A stretch of 64,000 nucleotides of DNA. Source: Branchiostoma floridae. Its lineage: Eukaryota > Chordata > Leptocardii > Amphioxiformes > Branchiostomatidae. This document shows positions 30,391 to 41,620 of the stretch, piece by piece (position 1 is the first letter of the stretch; every line of letters starts with the position of its first letter). The translations under genes and the position numbers were made by a program. The notes below the pieces were generated by a model, which was not told where the DNA came from, ran no database searches, and saw only the letters and a program-made list of their open reading frames with translations. The DNA lies in the NCBI RefSeq assembly GCF_000003815.2, contig NC_049984.1, positions 2,422,849-2,486,848 of the forward strand, given 5' to 3'.

Positions 30391-31075
30391 AGACAGAGGC
30401 TCTTTATTTCGCCGACTTCTTTCTTCTAATGCACAGAACAGATGCTAATAGACCTACAATTGTTTAACTCCAACCGATTTAAAAGTCGTCAGTCTTGCCG
30501 ATTGAGTTGGGTTCTGAACTTTTGTTCAATTGCAAACAGAGGCTCTTCTATGTTTTGCCTTTCTGGGAGGGAAAACTAATGGACCTGAGATGTTCAACTC
30601 CGACTTTGTCGATTTTGCGAATGTTTGTTCATTATAAAGTATCTTTATTTTGCTGATTTCTGTGTGACAAGAGGCAGTTAATGTATGCAACAGATGCTAA
30701 TAGATTTGCAATTCAATCAATCAGTCAAAATCAATTGTTTAGCATCAACCAATTTAGAACTTGTCAGTCTTGTGGATTGAGTTGGGTACTGAACTTTTGT
30801 ACAAGTGCAAACAGAGGTTCTTTTATATTTTCCTTTTCTGGGAGTGGAAGCTAGATTTTGTATGATAGTGAACCTGAGATGCTCAACTCCAACTTTCAAT
30901 TCTGCTAACTTTGGTTCATTATGAAGTCTCTTTATTTTGCTGATTTCTGTGTGAAAAGAGGTCATTAGATTATGTACACCACAGATGCTAGTAGATCTGC
31001 ATTTGTTATGCACCAACCATTTTAGAACCTGTCAGTTTTGTGGATTCAGTTGGGTCCTGAAAATTTGTTAATCTT
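30390..31075. repeat. Degenerate tandem array, about 3 units of 240-285 bp
   Basis: CTTTATTTTGCTGATTTCTG (near 30401 as a variant, 30645 and 30930), CAGATGCTAATAGA, GTCAGTCTTG-GGATTGAGTTGG and TGCAAACAGAGG-TCTT recur in fixed order. Confidence 0.8.
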
Positions 31076-31330
31076 TAAGTGAACATATAGATGCTCATTG
31101 TGTTCCTGTTTTCTAGAAGACTATAATCATATTATTATGTCTTCTCCAATACAGAAAAACATTTTTTTGCTGGTGTGTTCTTATTTCTTTTTCTTCCTCT
31201 GTCATGTAAGAACTTCATTTTTTTATTTTTTATATTATCTGTGTATTGTAAATATTAGTATTTTAGTCTTACTATAGGGTGAGACTAATGATATAAAGTT
31301 AGTAAAATATTCATTAAGTACTTGGAAACT
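31076..31330. other. AT-rich non-coding spacer
   Basis: Low-complexity T/A-rich DNA between two tandem arrays. Nothing else is seen. Confidence 0.5.
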
Positions 31331-31805
31331 TGCTGACATGCTAAGATAAGCTCCTGGAGTTAAGAGCTAATTGCTTTCCCCCATCAGTCCTCTGTACCTT
31401 CCTGTAACTTGATAGCCCTCTACCTACTCGAGGTCATGTGGGCGACCTTGTTGATTGTGTTCTTTTATTGGCATTTGGTGTCCTGGCACATCTCTACAGG
31501 TGGCATCAGGCTATGATAAGCTCCTGATAATATCAGTTTTCTCCCTGGTCTTCTAAGGTGTTGTATCATCCTCCACAAGGTCATGATGGGTGACCTTGTT
31601 GAAGTGTTCTTTTATTGGTGTTTGGTGTTCTTTTTTAACTTGAAGTTTAACGTTACAGATGGCACAAGGATAAGATAAAGTTCTGAAGATGTAACGTTAG
31701 GTTCTAATTGCTTTCCTCCCTGGGTCCTCTAAAATGAATGTCTTCCCACTCTTCAAGGTCAAATGGTTGTGACCTTGATGAAGACTGTTTTATTGGATTT
31801 CTGGT
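31331..31805. repeat. Degenerate tandem array, 3 units of about 165 bp
   Basis: GATAAGCTCCTG, TTTTCTCCCTGGTC / TTTCCTCCCTGGGTC, AAGGTCATG-TGGG-GACCTTG and GTTCTTTTATTGG-TTTGG recur in fixed order three times. Confidence 0.8.
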
Positions 31806-32560
31806 GTGAAGACGGGGAGTGACAAAGTTGGACAATTCTTGAGAATAGCAAGATTAAGGACAGTGATAAATGGACGTGGACAAGGAATGGGTGGGAGCAT
31901 TCCAAATTCAATTTCATATTGTGAGATATTTTCCCTGGATTTGACGTTAGGTTATATAAAATGAAACTCGATTTGCAACTTGGAAAAAGTTTAAAATTTC
32001 CAGTTTGGTTTTACAACGCAAGGTAAACCGTTAATTTTATAATATCTTGAATGTGAAAGTCAACGCGAAAAAGGTAAGATTGGTTGGATTAAGAAAGATT
32101 TAAGGAGATCTTACATGTATCTTCCGACAGCCCCTAACATAATGTTACTGCATAAAACCCATAGGAGTAGCAAAATGTAGGGGTGTCTTAAAGTTGACAT
32201 GGAAATTAAAAAATTTCAAAAAATCAGAGGTGCGATTCCGCATGCACATTAAAGATAAGAACAGTGTGGATAAGGGCACGTGCAACCACCTGTCAGTCTA
32301 TGGTTAGGTGTCAATCAAACCACATCATTCACTGTACCGACTCCTTTTATCTGAGTTCATCAATGTTTGATTGTGTATTCTGCATCAGTGTAAACAATCG
32401 AACATTGATGTACTCCACAGTCGAGCATTGACAACTGTGAAATATAATCATGTTGTACGTATATTAGGTACTAATTAGTAATTTTTGGGTGCACCCAATT
32501 TTTTAAGCTGGGTGCACCAGTGCACCTAATCCTAAAAATGAATTTGGAGCCCTGCTTATG
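31806..32560. other. Non-coding stretch, nothing recognised
   Basis: No gene, RNA or defined repeat seen. Confidence 0.45.
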
Positions 32561-32564
32561 TTCT

Positions 32565-32845
32565 GACACCCCTATGTTCTGGACACCTCTATGTTCCGAC
32601 ACCCCTATGTTCCTACACCATGTTCCGACACCCGTACGTTATATGTTCCGACAGCCCTATTTTCCGACACCCTTGTGTTCCAACAAATGATGATGAATGA
32701 TGTGTTCCAACTCCCCTTTGTTCCGACACCTATATGTTCTGACACTTACAACATGTTCTGGATACCCCTGTATATGTTCCAAAAGCCCTATGTTCTATAG
32801 GCGCCCATGTTTTTCAATAAAACGACAGCCCTATGTTCCAACGAA
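32565..32845. repeat. Minisatellite of TATGTTCCGACACCCC-type units
   Basis: A degenerate 15-16 bp unit (TATGTTCCGACACCCC and variants) is repeated about 14 times, with interruptions. The reverse complement of the same unit forms a second array at 46345-46455. Confidence 0.85.
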
Positions 32846-33990
32846 GTCTATGTGGATAGGTCATCAATTTAGACAGTAGTCTCAATGTTTGTATCAATGT
32901 GAAAAATTATTCAAAGACCAGCAAACAGTCATCACATTCTACAGAAGGTGGTCCTTACATAGATGTCGTCACTTAAAACACTGGTTTGACTGTACTAATA
33001 CTTCACAATCAGAGCATTGATCTTTGTGTAATGCAATCGATGCCGTGTATCAGGTACTAATTAAGCCACATGTGTTGCTCTCCCTGCCATTCTTTGGTAC
33101 TTCACAATAAAAGTAGTGGTGTAGGTGAAACGGAGTCATGTTTTGATTGACGTTGGCTTGTATAACCCTTGCCCTTACTCTGACAGGGTGGTAGAAAGAC
33201 TGTTGTTTCGTGTTTACCCCTTCAAAGTAAAAGTAAACAAAGAAGTTTATGTGTAAACATACAGGCGCGTGGAGCGTATTTGGTCAACATCGTCCCCTCT
33301 GACATCTTCAAACTTCTGTCTCTTAGATATTGTGAAATATCACTTTTAAGAAAGTGCTTCTTACTTATTGAAGACTTAGTGTTTCTTTAAGAAAGAGAAC
33401 AAAGTGACTCAAGTAAGATAATCCGCTATAAGCAAGAAAGGGGAGACTGTAAACGTGATGCCCTTTTCAAAACACCACTTGTTTGCCATAGGAAGTGCAA
33501 CCCCTTCGTTCAACAAGACTTGGGTTTTTGTTGAACTTTTGCCCAAATCCGTCCATTCTCTGGCCTAAATGGGCACTGTTTACAGGAAACAATGGGTGAA
33601 AGACTTTTCTGGTCGGAGATCTGTCGGTGTTCGGTAAGGGAGCGGAAAAGCGCGTGGCATGGGTGACATCAAGGTAGGATACAGTTTACTGTAACCGTTC
33701 AGCCCCATGCACTTCAATAAACGACCTGTGAAAGGGAGACAGTGTTCCGGAGAAAGACTATACAAGCGTCGCCCCGTACAATGACCTAGAATTACGGCCA
33801 CTTAGTAAAAAATAATGTCGCAAACTTCCGCTGGAAACGGATGATTATAGTAAAAAAGGCTTCTTTTGTGAAGTAAGCAGACGACCTTGAATGGTGCTGT
33901 TGATGACAAGGTCGTAATGGCATGTTCTGTTAATGGCTGTTGAAGTCGTGTGGACAGATGCACCTCTACCCTTGGCCTTGGGCCAGATAG
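32846..33990. other. Non-coding stretch, nothing recognised
   Basis: No convincing exon. The segment 33590-33800 is GC-richer, but its open frames lack splice or family support. Confidence 0.4.
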
Positions 33991-34053
33991 GTGGGTGAGG
34001 TCATGGTGGGATGGTATAAAAAGGGAACGGTGGCAACAGAACATAAGTGTTAC
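33985..34053 (+). promoter_or_regulatory. Candidate core promoter with TATA box
   Basis: A clean TATAAAAAGG at 34015-34024 follows GGTGAGGTCATGGTGGG, which contains an AGGTCA nuclear-receptor-type half site. A start about 30 bp downstream (near 34047) would precede the ATG of the candidate exon below. This is based on sequence pattern only. Confidence 0.35.
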
Positions 34054-34064
34054 ATGCACAGCAC

Positions 34065-34094
34065 ATGAGCGATCCGTACGTTAGTGTCATGCAG
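34065..34094 (+). CDS. Candidate first coding exon (MSDPYVSVMQ)
   Basis: ATG at 34065 encodes MSDPYVSVMQ and runs into a donor, CAG|GTATAC. It lies about 50 bp after the TATA box. A short upstream frame (MHST, ATG at 34054) overlaps the start, which would lower translation. No downstream exon was identified and no family is recognised, so this may be chance. Confidence 0.22.
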
Positions 34095-34287
34095 GTATAC
34101 AAAAGGTGCATGTAATTGTACCAGCTTATCTTAGAAGTTGCGGAAAAAATTATATTGTCATGCTCTGTTGTCAAAGAAAGATTTGAGGTAGGTAATATTG
34201 TTCTTTTTTTTTAATCATTCTACTTGACAGTAAATGTGCATTACATTATGAAATAACTATAAAGTAGGTTTTAGCATGTCTTTGGTA

Positions 34288-34368
34288 TGGCGTAGCCAGG
34301 GATCGAACTCACAAAGTATGGAGTGCAAGACGAAAACTCTCTCCTCTCGGCTATTGCTCCGGTTATCA
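34288..34368 (-). mobile_element. tRNA-derived SINE head
   Basis: The minus strand reads GCAATAGCCGAGAGG (A box TAGCCGAGAGG) and, later, GTGAGTTCGATCCCTGGC (B box), the two internal RNA polymerase III promoter elements. It is followed by a non-tRNA body. No acceptor-stem pairing was established, so it is a SINE and not a tRNA gene. Confidence 0.6.
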
Positions 34369-34417
34369 AGGGATTCAGCTGCAATGTTAGTAGCCTGAGG
34401 GTTGTTATCAGCACCTT

Positions 34418-34490
34418 GTTAAGACTCCCCCAGGTGAGTTGTTAAGACTCCCCCAGGTGAGTTGTTAAGACTCCCCCAGGTGAGTTGGTG
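34418..34490. repeat. 23-bp tandem repeat, 3 units
   Basis: TTGTTAAGACTCCCCCAGGT with GAG is perfectly repeated three times, so it is recent. Confidence 0.92.
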
Positions 34491-34635
34491 CCTGACAGTG
34501 TTGACAGGAGCAGAACTTCTGTCATGGTCCAGAATTTTGGCTCAGGGTCATTTTAGTACTGAAAGCCTCTTGTGAGGATGTAAGCTCCTCTTTAGAATTG
34601 TCCCAGGTGATTTAGTGCTTGAAATTGATAATTGA

Positions 34636-34870
34636 GGCCACGCCAATTGATTTCCTTGGTTCTTGGGTTTTCTAAAATACAAATGTAGCAAGCAGATATC
34701 TATAGGGAGGAAAACTAGAATGTGACTGTATTCACTCCATAAAACTGAGTGGACCATAATGCCATAAGCCTGGTCCTCTGGCTTTGTTTTCACTGTGTTT
34801 TTATCCAGTTAAGCATATTCTTTATTATTTTTTTAAAATCCGTGAACCAACAAATTAAGATGGTATGGCC
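34636..34870. mobile_element. Harbinger-like MITE (diverged copy)
   Basis: The left end GGCCACGCCAATTGATTTCC and the right end TTAAGATGGTATGGCC match the element at 7096-7541. The flanking triplet TGA is found on both sides (34633-34635 and 34871-34873), a 3-bp target duplication. Confidence 0.75.
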
Positions 34871-34873
34871 TGA

Positions 34874-35289
34874 GGGAGGGAGACCCATAAGAGCTGTCTA
34901 CAGTTTTAATTATTTCTGATTTGTTGGAAAGCATTAATAGTGTGTTGCAAAGGACAGGGCAAAATTTAATTCAATTAATATATATATGATGTTGTTCATT
35001 GTTGTGTCTCAAGTTAAAAAAAAAAATATTTTCATGTCACCAAGTTCAGTTTTTTAATGGACGGGTTGAATTTTTTTAGTCCAACCAGGGTAACCAGTGT
35101 CACATGCATCTTGGCCTTAAAGGACATTTCAAGGTCATTTCAAATTCATGGGGCCAGCTGAAATTTTAATGACCTGAGCGTCAGGAGTTATTCCCCCTCG
35201 TGTGTTACCTGGGAATGTTTAGGTGTATAATTACCTGAGAGTGGTGACAGGGTGGGTGGAACGTTGACAGGTGGTTGTCATCCATCTGT
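34874..35289. other. Non-coding stretch, nothing recognised
   Basis: AT-rich DNA; no exon, RNA gene or repeat end seen. Confidence 0.45.
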
Positions 35290-35790
35290 CTCGGAAGACA
35301 ATCATGGTAGGCAGACAGGGTGGGTTAGGGGGCCGTCTGCCTGGCCTGCACGTGACTTTTTAAGGTGAAGGAGGGGTGTGCAATTCCTTCACCACCCTCT
35401 TGTCCACTGGCGCACTAAGTGACAGAATTGCACAAGAGTCGGCCCCAGCAGATGCAGGTTTAAATTTGTTATTTGGGGTTTCTGTCTCCTAGGAGGACTT
35501 CCGACCAAGGATGCAAGGGGTTCCTCCTACCCCTGACTCGTGTATGGTGGGTGCGTCATGCCCGAACATTCCCCTATAAGGCCTGCCACTGCCACAAAGG
35601 CCTGTCACTGCAACAATCTAGCCGCAGCTAGCCACAGCTAGGTACTCATTTATACCTGAATTACGTGAGGAAAGTCGTATAAAGTGCCTTTCCCAAGGGC
35701 ACAAGATCAGTGATACGGCAGCATTCGAACTCAGGACCTCTTGGGTTGGAGCCCAACGCACTGCCGATTGCGCCACGCAATCTCACATGA
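35290..35790 (-). mobile_element. tRNA-derived SINE, near full length
   Basis: Read on the minus strand from 35790: GCGTGGCGCAATCGGCAGTG (A box TGGCGCAATCGG) and GAGTTCGAATGC (B box), then CCCTTGGGAAAGGCACTTTA and GACTTTCCTCACG, the conserved body shared with 46095-46240 and 61866-62062. The distal part (35300-35460) is shared with 50040-50190. About 500 bp. Transcribed, if at all, by RNA polymerase III. Confidence 0.75.
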
Positions 35791-36039
35791 TATGACAGGT
35801 GGTACCCATGGCATAACACCCACCTTACAGCAAACATACTTCCAAAGCCCCTGAGTTAGCCCACGTTTGGTAGTTCGGTATTACTTAATGCTGACTCTGC
35901 AAGTTTCTGTTCCCAGGGGCAGTTCATGATATGCACTCTGAGGCTTAGTTTCTGTTTGACATGATGAAAACAAAATGAACATTTGTAAAGGAACTTAATG
36001 TGGATTAAACACAATTTAACATTATAGCATACTTTCATT

Positions 36040-36420
36040 ACCTTTACCAGATTGGCTAAGGTTACGTTTTGGGCTTGAACGTTTGTCCATCTGTTAACAG
36101 TATAACTAAAGAAGCCTTGGATGGATCCTGATGATATTTGGTAGGTGGGTTGGGAAAACAAAGGTCAAGTTCGATAATGGGCCCCCTAGCGGCTTGCTAA
36201 GGTACTGCAGCAGAACCTAAATTTTTTTAATCTCGTGTTCTGGACATACTGTGGTCATGATTTTTGAGTGATTGATAGCCCTTGGGGCAGAGAGTAAGTG
36301 CTGTGAGTTGGGCCCCCTAGCAGCTTTTTTGGAACTGCAGTTGCCGGTTTCCTTTAAAACTTTGGATGAGAATAACTCCTTTAGCTGTGCACTCTTCTAT
36401 GTACCTTCTTGTGTGCACAG
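36040..36420. repeat. Copy of the GGGCCCCCTAGCGGC repeat
   Basis: GGGCCCCCTAGCGGCTTGC, GGTACTGCAGCAGAAC and TTTTTGAGTGATTGATAGCC match the interior of the element at 26075-27147. No ends could be set. Confidence 0.6.
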
Positions 36421-36477
36421 TGTTTAGATTATAAGTGGAAGATAAGAAGACAGGGATTATAATAACAGGGATTGTGG

Positions 36478-36552
36478 TGTCACACGGTGTAATGGTGGGG
36501 TGTTTGTCCCAGAACCCAGAGGTCCTTGGTTCAAACCTCCTGACATGCTCCA
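36478..36552 (+). mobile_element. tRNA-derived SINE head
   Basis: GTGTAATGGTGGGGTGTTTG is followed by the B-box-like GGTTCAAACCTCC, as in a degenerate tRNA. Confidence 0.5.
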
Positions 36553-37440
36553 ATGTTGGACCATTTTGAAAGGTGCCTACCTAGGTTCAGTTAAGGAAGT
36601 CCCCCAGACAAGATGTAAACTTGAGGTCCCATGTTTGTGGAGAGTCACAACTGGAGGAGGTTGAAACCTGCATTGGCCATAATGATATTTTTTTGCATTG
36701 CCTTATGAAGACTTGTATAATTTTGAGAAATTTGTTAAAACTTGCAACAGTATGACCCCACCACCAACATAGTACACACACCCTCCTCCCACCTGTTCTC
36801 AATGTCACAGCTGATATCAGACCCATCTAAAACAGATTGAGTTTGAAACTGTAGCCAGGCTCTGAATGAAACTGTTGACCAAACCCATTTTGTGAAGGTC
36901 AAGCGTTAATCTTCGGGTATGACCTTGTGATTGGATTCCGTCATGGCCGCTGGAGCCTTATGAAAAACAAACATGACCTTCCATTACCTGGTTGTGTCAT
37001 TTGACCTTGGAGGTCCTTCCCCTCCTCTGGCACTTAAGAATATTTAATGGCTGAGTAGAGGTGTCATGGTGTCAAGGACACATGGGGTCTAGTCATGTGC
37101 ACTGAGTATGAATTTTTCATATCACACCATTGAAACTTTCATAATCTCTGCTTTTCTTTGTTTAATATGTCTGTCTTCTACCCAATCTATGAAGTACAAA
37201 GTTTTTTACCGGTCTTGTCTTCAATACAGTTCATTTTGTGTCATTGGCTCCAATTATTTCCTTTTGTCTTGTTAATATCTAATGTCTCCAATGGTTATTA
37301 TTTTGATTGGTTTCGGGATGATATTATTAGATACACGTAATAATAAGATTCTAATGAATACTGCCTTTGCTCTCTTTAATTTAAGTTAAACTTTAGATCA
37401 TTTACTGGAGCTTTTTTCTTGTAACAATGTCTTTGACCCA
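36553..37440. other. Non-coding stretch, nothing recognised
   Basis: No gene evidence; AT-rich toward the gap. Confidence 0.45.
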
Positions 37441-37540
37441 NNNNNNNNNNNNNNNNNNNNNNNNNNNNNNNNNNNNNNNNNNNNNNNNNNNNNNNNNNNN
37501 NNNNNNNNNNNNNNNNNNNNNNNNNNNNNNNNNNNNNNNN
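37441..37540. other. Assembly gap (100 N)
   Basis: Exactly 100 N, gap of unknown size. Confidence 0.95.
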
Positions 37541-38540
37541 AGACACTGTCAAAGTCGCCCACAAGGAACCTACCATTCTTTGGGTAGACTGCAAATCCTA
37601 GGTACAATATTCCACCCTTCTTGAAAGCAGGGATTTATTCTAAGCAACTGTCTGCCATGCCAGTAATGTATGTAATATGTGCAATGGGCAAAGTTCTTAA
37701 GGTTTCAAGTAGAATTTTGAAAACCCAAAGTACAGTACAGTCTACATACAGTGTGATAGTCCATCCCTGGCTGACATCTGTACAGTACAGTGGTTTGAAC
37801 ACTGCTGTTTGTTATAAGCAGCTGCGAGAGGCTGGCTGAAGTGCAAGTCAGATATCGGCTGTAAAGCGCACTCAGGACTCAACTGGTATGTTTTAAGCAG
37901 GGGATTTTCTTTTGCTAGTATTGTAACTAGGATATGCTAACGTGAAGTATTTCTTTAGTGTGTCTAACTCTAACATTGTAACATACATTTGTATAACAAG
38001 ACCTACATTTTGAAGAGAACATAGTGTTTTAGTAAGTATTAAATTATCTGCATTGACACACAGATCGTAGACACGGAATGGGCTTGGTAAGAACTTTAAT
38101 GTTTAAAGGATTAAGTATGAAAATGAACAGTTACTGCATTTCAAAATTCAGTCTTAGATTCTGCACTTAGAATTTGGCATCTACTTATCAAACTACTTGG
38201 TATATCATGTTATTACAGCACTCAAAAAATTGGAGTAAACTGTGCCCGATTAGTAAGAAGACAATTCCTTGAGTGATTGTTTCCCAAGATGTCTGCTGTA
38301 ATAGGTTGTGTGTCAGACCCCAGCTTGGGTCAATGTCTTAGTGGGAGTCTTGTGGATTTCTTTTCTTTAAGGTTGTCTGAATGATTTAAGGGCCTGGTTG
38401 TCTGACTGGCCAGGTGTCTTGGGGTGCGGGCACATCTTGGGAAATGTCTTCAAGTTGCTGGCAGACCTTCAGGTCAAATCCTCACCACAGCTGGTAAGGC
38501 ATTAGGGTTGTTCCACTATCAAACTTTACTGAGGGCAGTC
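37541..38540. other. Non-coding stretch, nothing recognised
   Basis: No gene, RNA or repeat end seen. Confidence 0.45.
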
Positions 38541-38745
38541 TTATTTGATTTGATTTGATTTATTCGGCTGTATAGTCATAAAAAATACAGCCAGGACTAC
38601 CCAACAAGCCAAAGGCTATTATCAAGGGCTAGCCCTGGTAACAATACAAAATACATTATACAATAGTATACAATATACAACAGTATTAACGATACAGATA
38701 ACTTTGACAACAGGGGCGATCCGTGTTTACAGCTTGACTAGCAGT
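38541..38745 (-). mobile_element. LINE 3' end with hairpin and (AAATC)n tail
   Basis: On the minus strand GGCTGTATTTTTTATGACTA with TACAGCC forms a hairpin, followed by GAATAAATC and AAATC repeats, a typical 3' UTR end of CR1/L2-group elements. No coding part remains. Confidence 0.45.
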
Positions 38746-40150
38746 CGTACAATCTAGAATGTCAGTCTATGATATAGATAATATTACTCGGTTAGTCTGA
38801 TTTCCAACATCTTAGAAAAGCAGTTGATTTGTGCATTATTTTGCATGTGTCAGGCATAAAAGGGTGAGGGGATAAAATCATCCTGTCTCTTCTGGATCTT
38901 CACCATGGGAAAAAAAGTTTCACTTCTTTGATTATTTCTACAATGATGATGACTTATTTATAATTAAGGTAAGGCTTGACTCAAAACATTAACACACTGC
39001 TTGAGGTCTTTTTTAGATATCCTTGGAAGCTATCATTTGATAATATATCTTTTTAGATTAATGTCGAGGAATCAGGCAAGAATTTTTTGCTGTCATAATC
39101 ATCAATCATCAATCACTACTTCTTTAGTTTTGCCCATTTTGTATACTCTCTAACTTTGATCAGAATATGATATGAGGCATGATATCCGTGAAACAAGTAG
39201 AAGTATTTGTTTGGCCTAGCATCAGGAGCTTAAGGAGTACCGGTAAGGACGTCTTAAGGGACTTTCTTTAGAGAGAAAGCCGAAGATTCTTAAGGTAAGG
39301 TAAGAGGTCAAGGTTGCACAAAGAAGGGCATGTTTTTGATGATCGAAAAGTCAGGGCGCACCCAAATATAAGTGCATGAAACATAACTTCCTGATCAGAT
39401 TCATATGACTTCAAAAACCATAAATGCAACCATGTGTATGAAAAAATGCCTTGTTAATAGCCTAAATTGGCCCAACTTGAGGCTGACAGTCAAAACTCAC
39501 CAAGGGATATCCTGGATAGTAGGGGGCCTTGTCTCAGCCAGCCTGAGGGATTCCCCAAATCATAGGGGGCCTTGTCTCAGCCAACTTAAACCAACACCTG
39601 CAGACAGCATTGGGGAACATTACATACATGATATGTCCACAATTTTAAAACGATTTAGTGGCAATTACAGTAAATGTGACTTTGTTTGGCACCTTCAACT
39701 TCTGAAACACACGCATGGGAATACATTTGGCTCACACACAGCGACTTTTCAACTTGTGACAACTAAAGTCATCACGGTGAACAAGCTTTACTATGGATTG
39801 CTGCCAATCTGTCTGAGAATTAGGGCCTTCTCGGGAAGCAAGCCAGAATCCGTGCATGTGGACATCACCCAGAAAATCGGGCTTGTGCTGAGGTTAAACC
39901 CTGAACTAACAGTACAGTTGTAAGGGCTGTGCCATGTCTTAGGGCTTTTACCCAGAATGAGTGTGAATGCCCTACATCCAAACCCCCAGGGGCAGCCATT
40001 GAAATGTTTAACGTTTCTGAATTTGTGTCTGTGCACTTTTTTAATGATGCTAAGTGCACGTGGTCCATTTCCTCTTGCATTACAAAAAGAGCCCAACACA
40101 CAACATTGGGATTTGTATGAAAGTCCATCTGAGAGGGTTATTGGCATATT
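38746..40150. other. Non-coding; one unsupported 172-codon frame
   Basis: A plus-strand frame at 39405-39923 has no recognisable domain or splice sites. A tandem phrase TAGGGGGCCTTGTCTCAGCC occurs twice (near 39520 and 39562). A 266-codon minus-strand frame across 39791-40591 runs through an antisense 5S-derived SINE and is rejected. Confidence 0.35.
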
Positions 40151-40153
40151 AAA

Positions 40154-40290
40154 GCTACGGCCGTGTGGCATGTTGGAATTACACCCGATCCCTCGATCTC
40201 GGAAGTTAAGCAACACAACTGTCTGGTCAGTTCTTGGATGGGCGACCAACCAAGGATGACCGGATTGCTGAAGTCGGACCAAGAATGGAC
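40154..40290 (+). mobile_element. 5S rRNA-derived SINE (SINE3-like) with 5S 5' end
   Basis: It begins GCTACGGCCGTGTGGCATGT, like the 5' end of 5S rRNA, then CACCCGATCCCTCGATCTCG, GAAGTTAAGCAAC (A box) and TTCTTGGATGGGCGACCAAC (C box). After GATGACCGGATTGCTG the sequence leaves 5S. Shared variants with 18252-18500 (CCCTCGATCTC, GACCAACCAAGGA) show that both come from one SINE family and not from separate 5S genes. Confidence 0.75.
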
Positions 40291-40974
40291 CAAGAAAGTT
40301 TTTACACTTTTGAGTCTCTTCCCTCTTTTTAAAACATCCAAGTGTAATACGACAAATTCGAAAAGTTATGTGACAAACTAGCTGACTGATCTGTCTGCTA
40401 GAAGCCTGACCTATATAGACATATACTGGGCAACAGTGAAATTGAACCAGACCTTGGGCCCTCAGATATCCTCTTAGCTCTGTACAATTAAGGTCAGTGA
40501 CAGAGAAACATGTTGTCTGGTGTCTACAGTAAGCTGCAGACCATGTCAGGACACAGTCCATTGACTCCATTTGCCAGAACTTTCCACTCATGCCTCCAAA
40601 CTGCCTGTTTGTCTATCCAATGTCAATCTCAGCGTGTGTGTTTAGTGTCTGTCTCCAAGTCATGTGTCTAGTCCAGTCGTTAGCGACCCTGCCACTGGAT
40701 CAAGAGCGAGGTTGTGTCACTAGCCTCTACCAGGCTCTGCAGATTGCTGGAAAAATAGTAAAAATTGGCCAAATAACACAGAAAACATGCCAGAGGAGTA
40801 CAGTTTGAGACCTAAGGCCGACCAACACTCCTAGGCCAATTAACTCCTACTAGGCTTTTATTCCTAACTTGGCCAAAGTCCCCTTATTCAGTTTGGAACA
40901 GGTGGGAGTCTGGTAGAGGCTATTATGTCACACAGGACAGCTAAAAATGCCATCACGATAGTCGTACTTAAATA

Positions 40975-41620
40975 CCAAATCAGATTTGAGGTGACAGCCA
41001 GGTTCTTGTACTGATACTGCCTTTTCCAGTGTCAGTGACAAAGCAGCTGTCTGGTACCCTGTCTCTGGAGGAGCCTGATGCGGTGCCAAGTTGCCAACTA
41101 AACCTTGACCATGAGATGAGACTGCCAGAGAGCAGGAATCTACCAGATACTGTAAATGCAGAAACTTTCGTGGTGGTTTAATGTTTGCGGTTTTTGTGTT
41201 AACTTAAAACTTAAAACCACTGTGAAAAGTCATTTTTCCGGCTACCACAAAATCCCCAAGAACTTTTACAGTATGTAATCTCCAAGCAGATGTTGGGTAA
41301 AGATTATGATGATAGAAGTCTGTTACCCTTCAAATAGTGTACTAGGTAGAAATAAATCTATTACAATAGATACAATTCTGTATTACGTGACCACTGTATT
41401 ACTTTGTTTGCAAGTTTATCAATGTTTTCTGGCGAATAGCCGTTTTCCTAACCTATACAAAGTTAACACAATCCACTTAGAAATGGGAGCGGCCCTTCCA
41501 ACATCTGATTCGAGGTGTCACCCAGGTTCTTGTCCTGATACTGCCTTTTCCAGTGTCAGTGATAAAACATCTGTCTGGTCCCCAGTTTCTAGAGGAGCCT
41601 GATGTGGTGCCAAGTGGATC
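40975..41620. repeat. 115-bp duplication, two copies about 525 bp apart
   Basis: 40980-41095 and 41505-41618 share CCAGGTTCTTG, TGATACTGCCTTTTCCAGTG and GAGGAGCCTGATG-GGTGCCAAG. The unit contains a pyrimidine tract followed by CAG, but no exon follows. Confidence 0.7.
41148..41273. mobile_element. TACTGTAAATGCA palindromic MITE (short copy)
   Basis: The left end is TACTGTAAATGCAGAAACTT and the right end AAGAACTTTTACAGTA, with an imperfect palindrome between. It lies between the two copies of the 115-bp duplication. Confidence 0.75.

Noticed and set aside
35700-35790. Genuine tRNA gene on the minus strand
   Set aside because: A and B boxes are good, but the sequence continues into a shared SINE body and an acceptor stem could not be established.
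39791-40591. 266-codon minus-strand open frame
   Set aside because: It runs through the antisense of a 5S-derived SINE, shows no domain and has no splice or start context.
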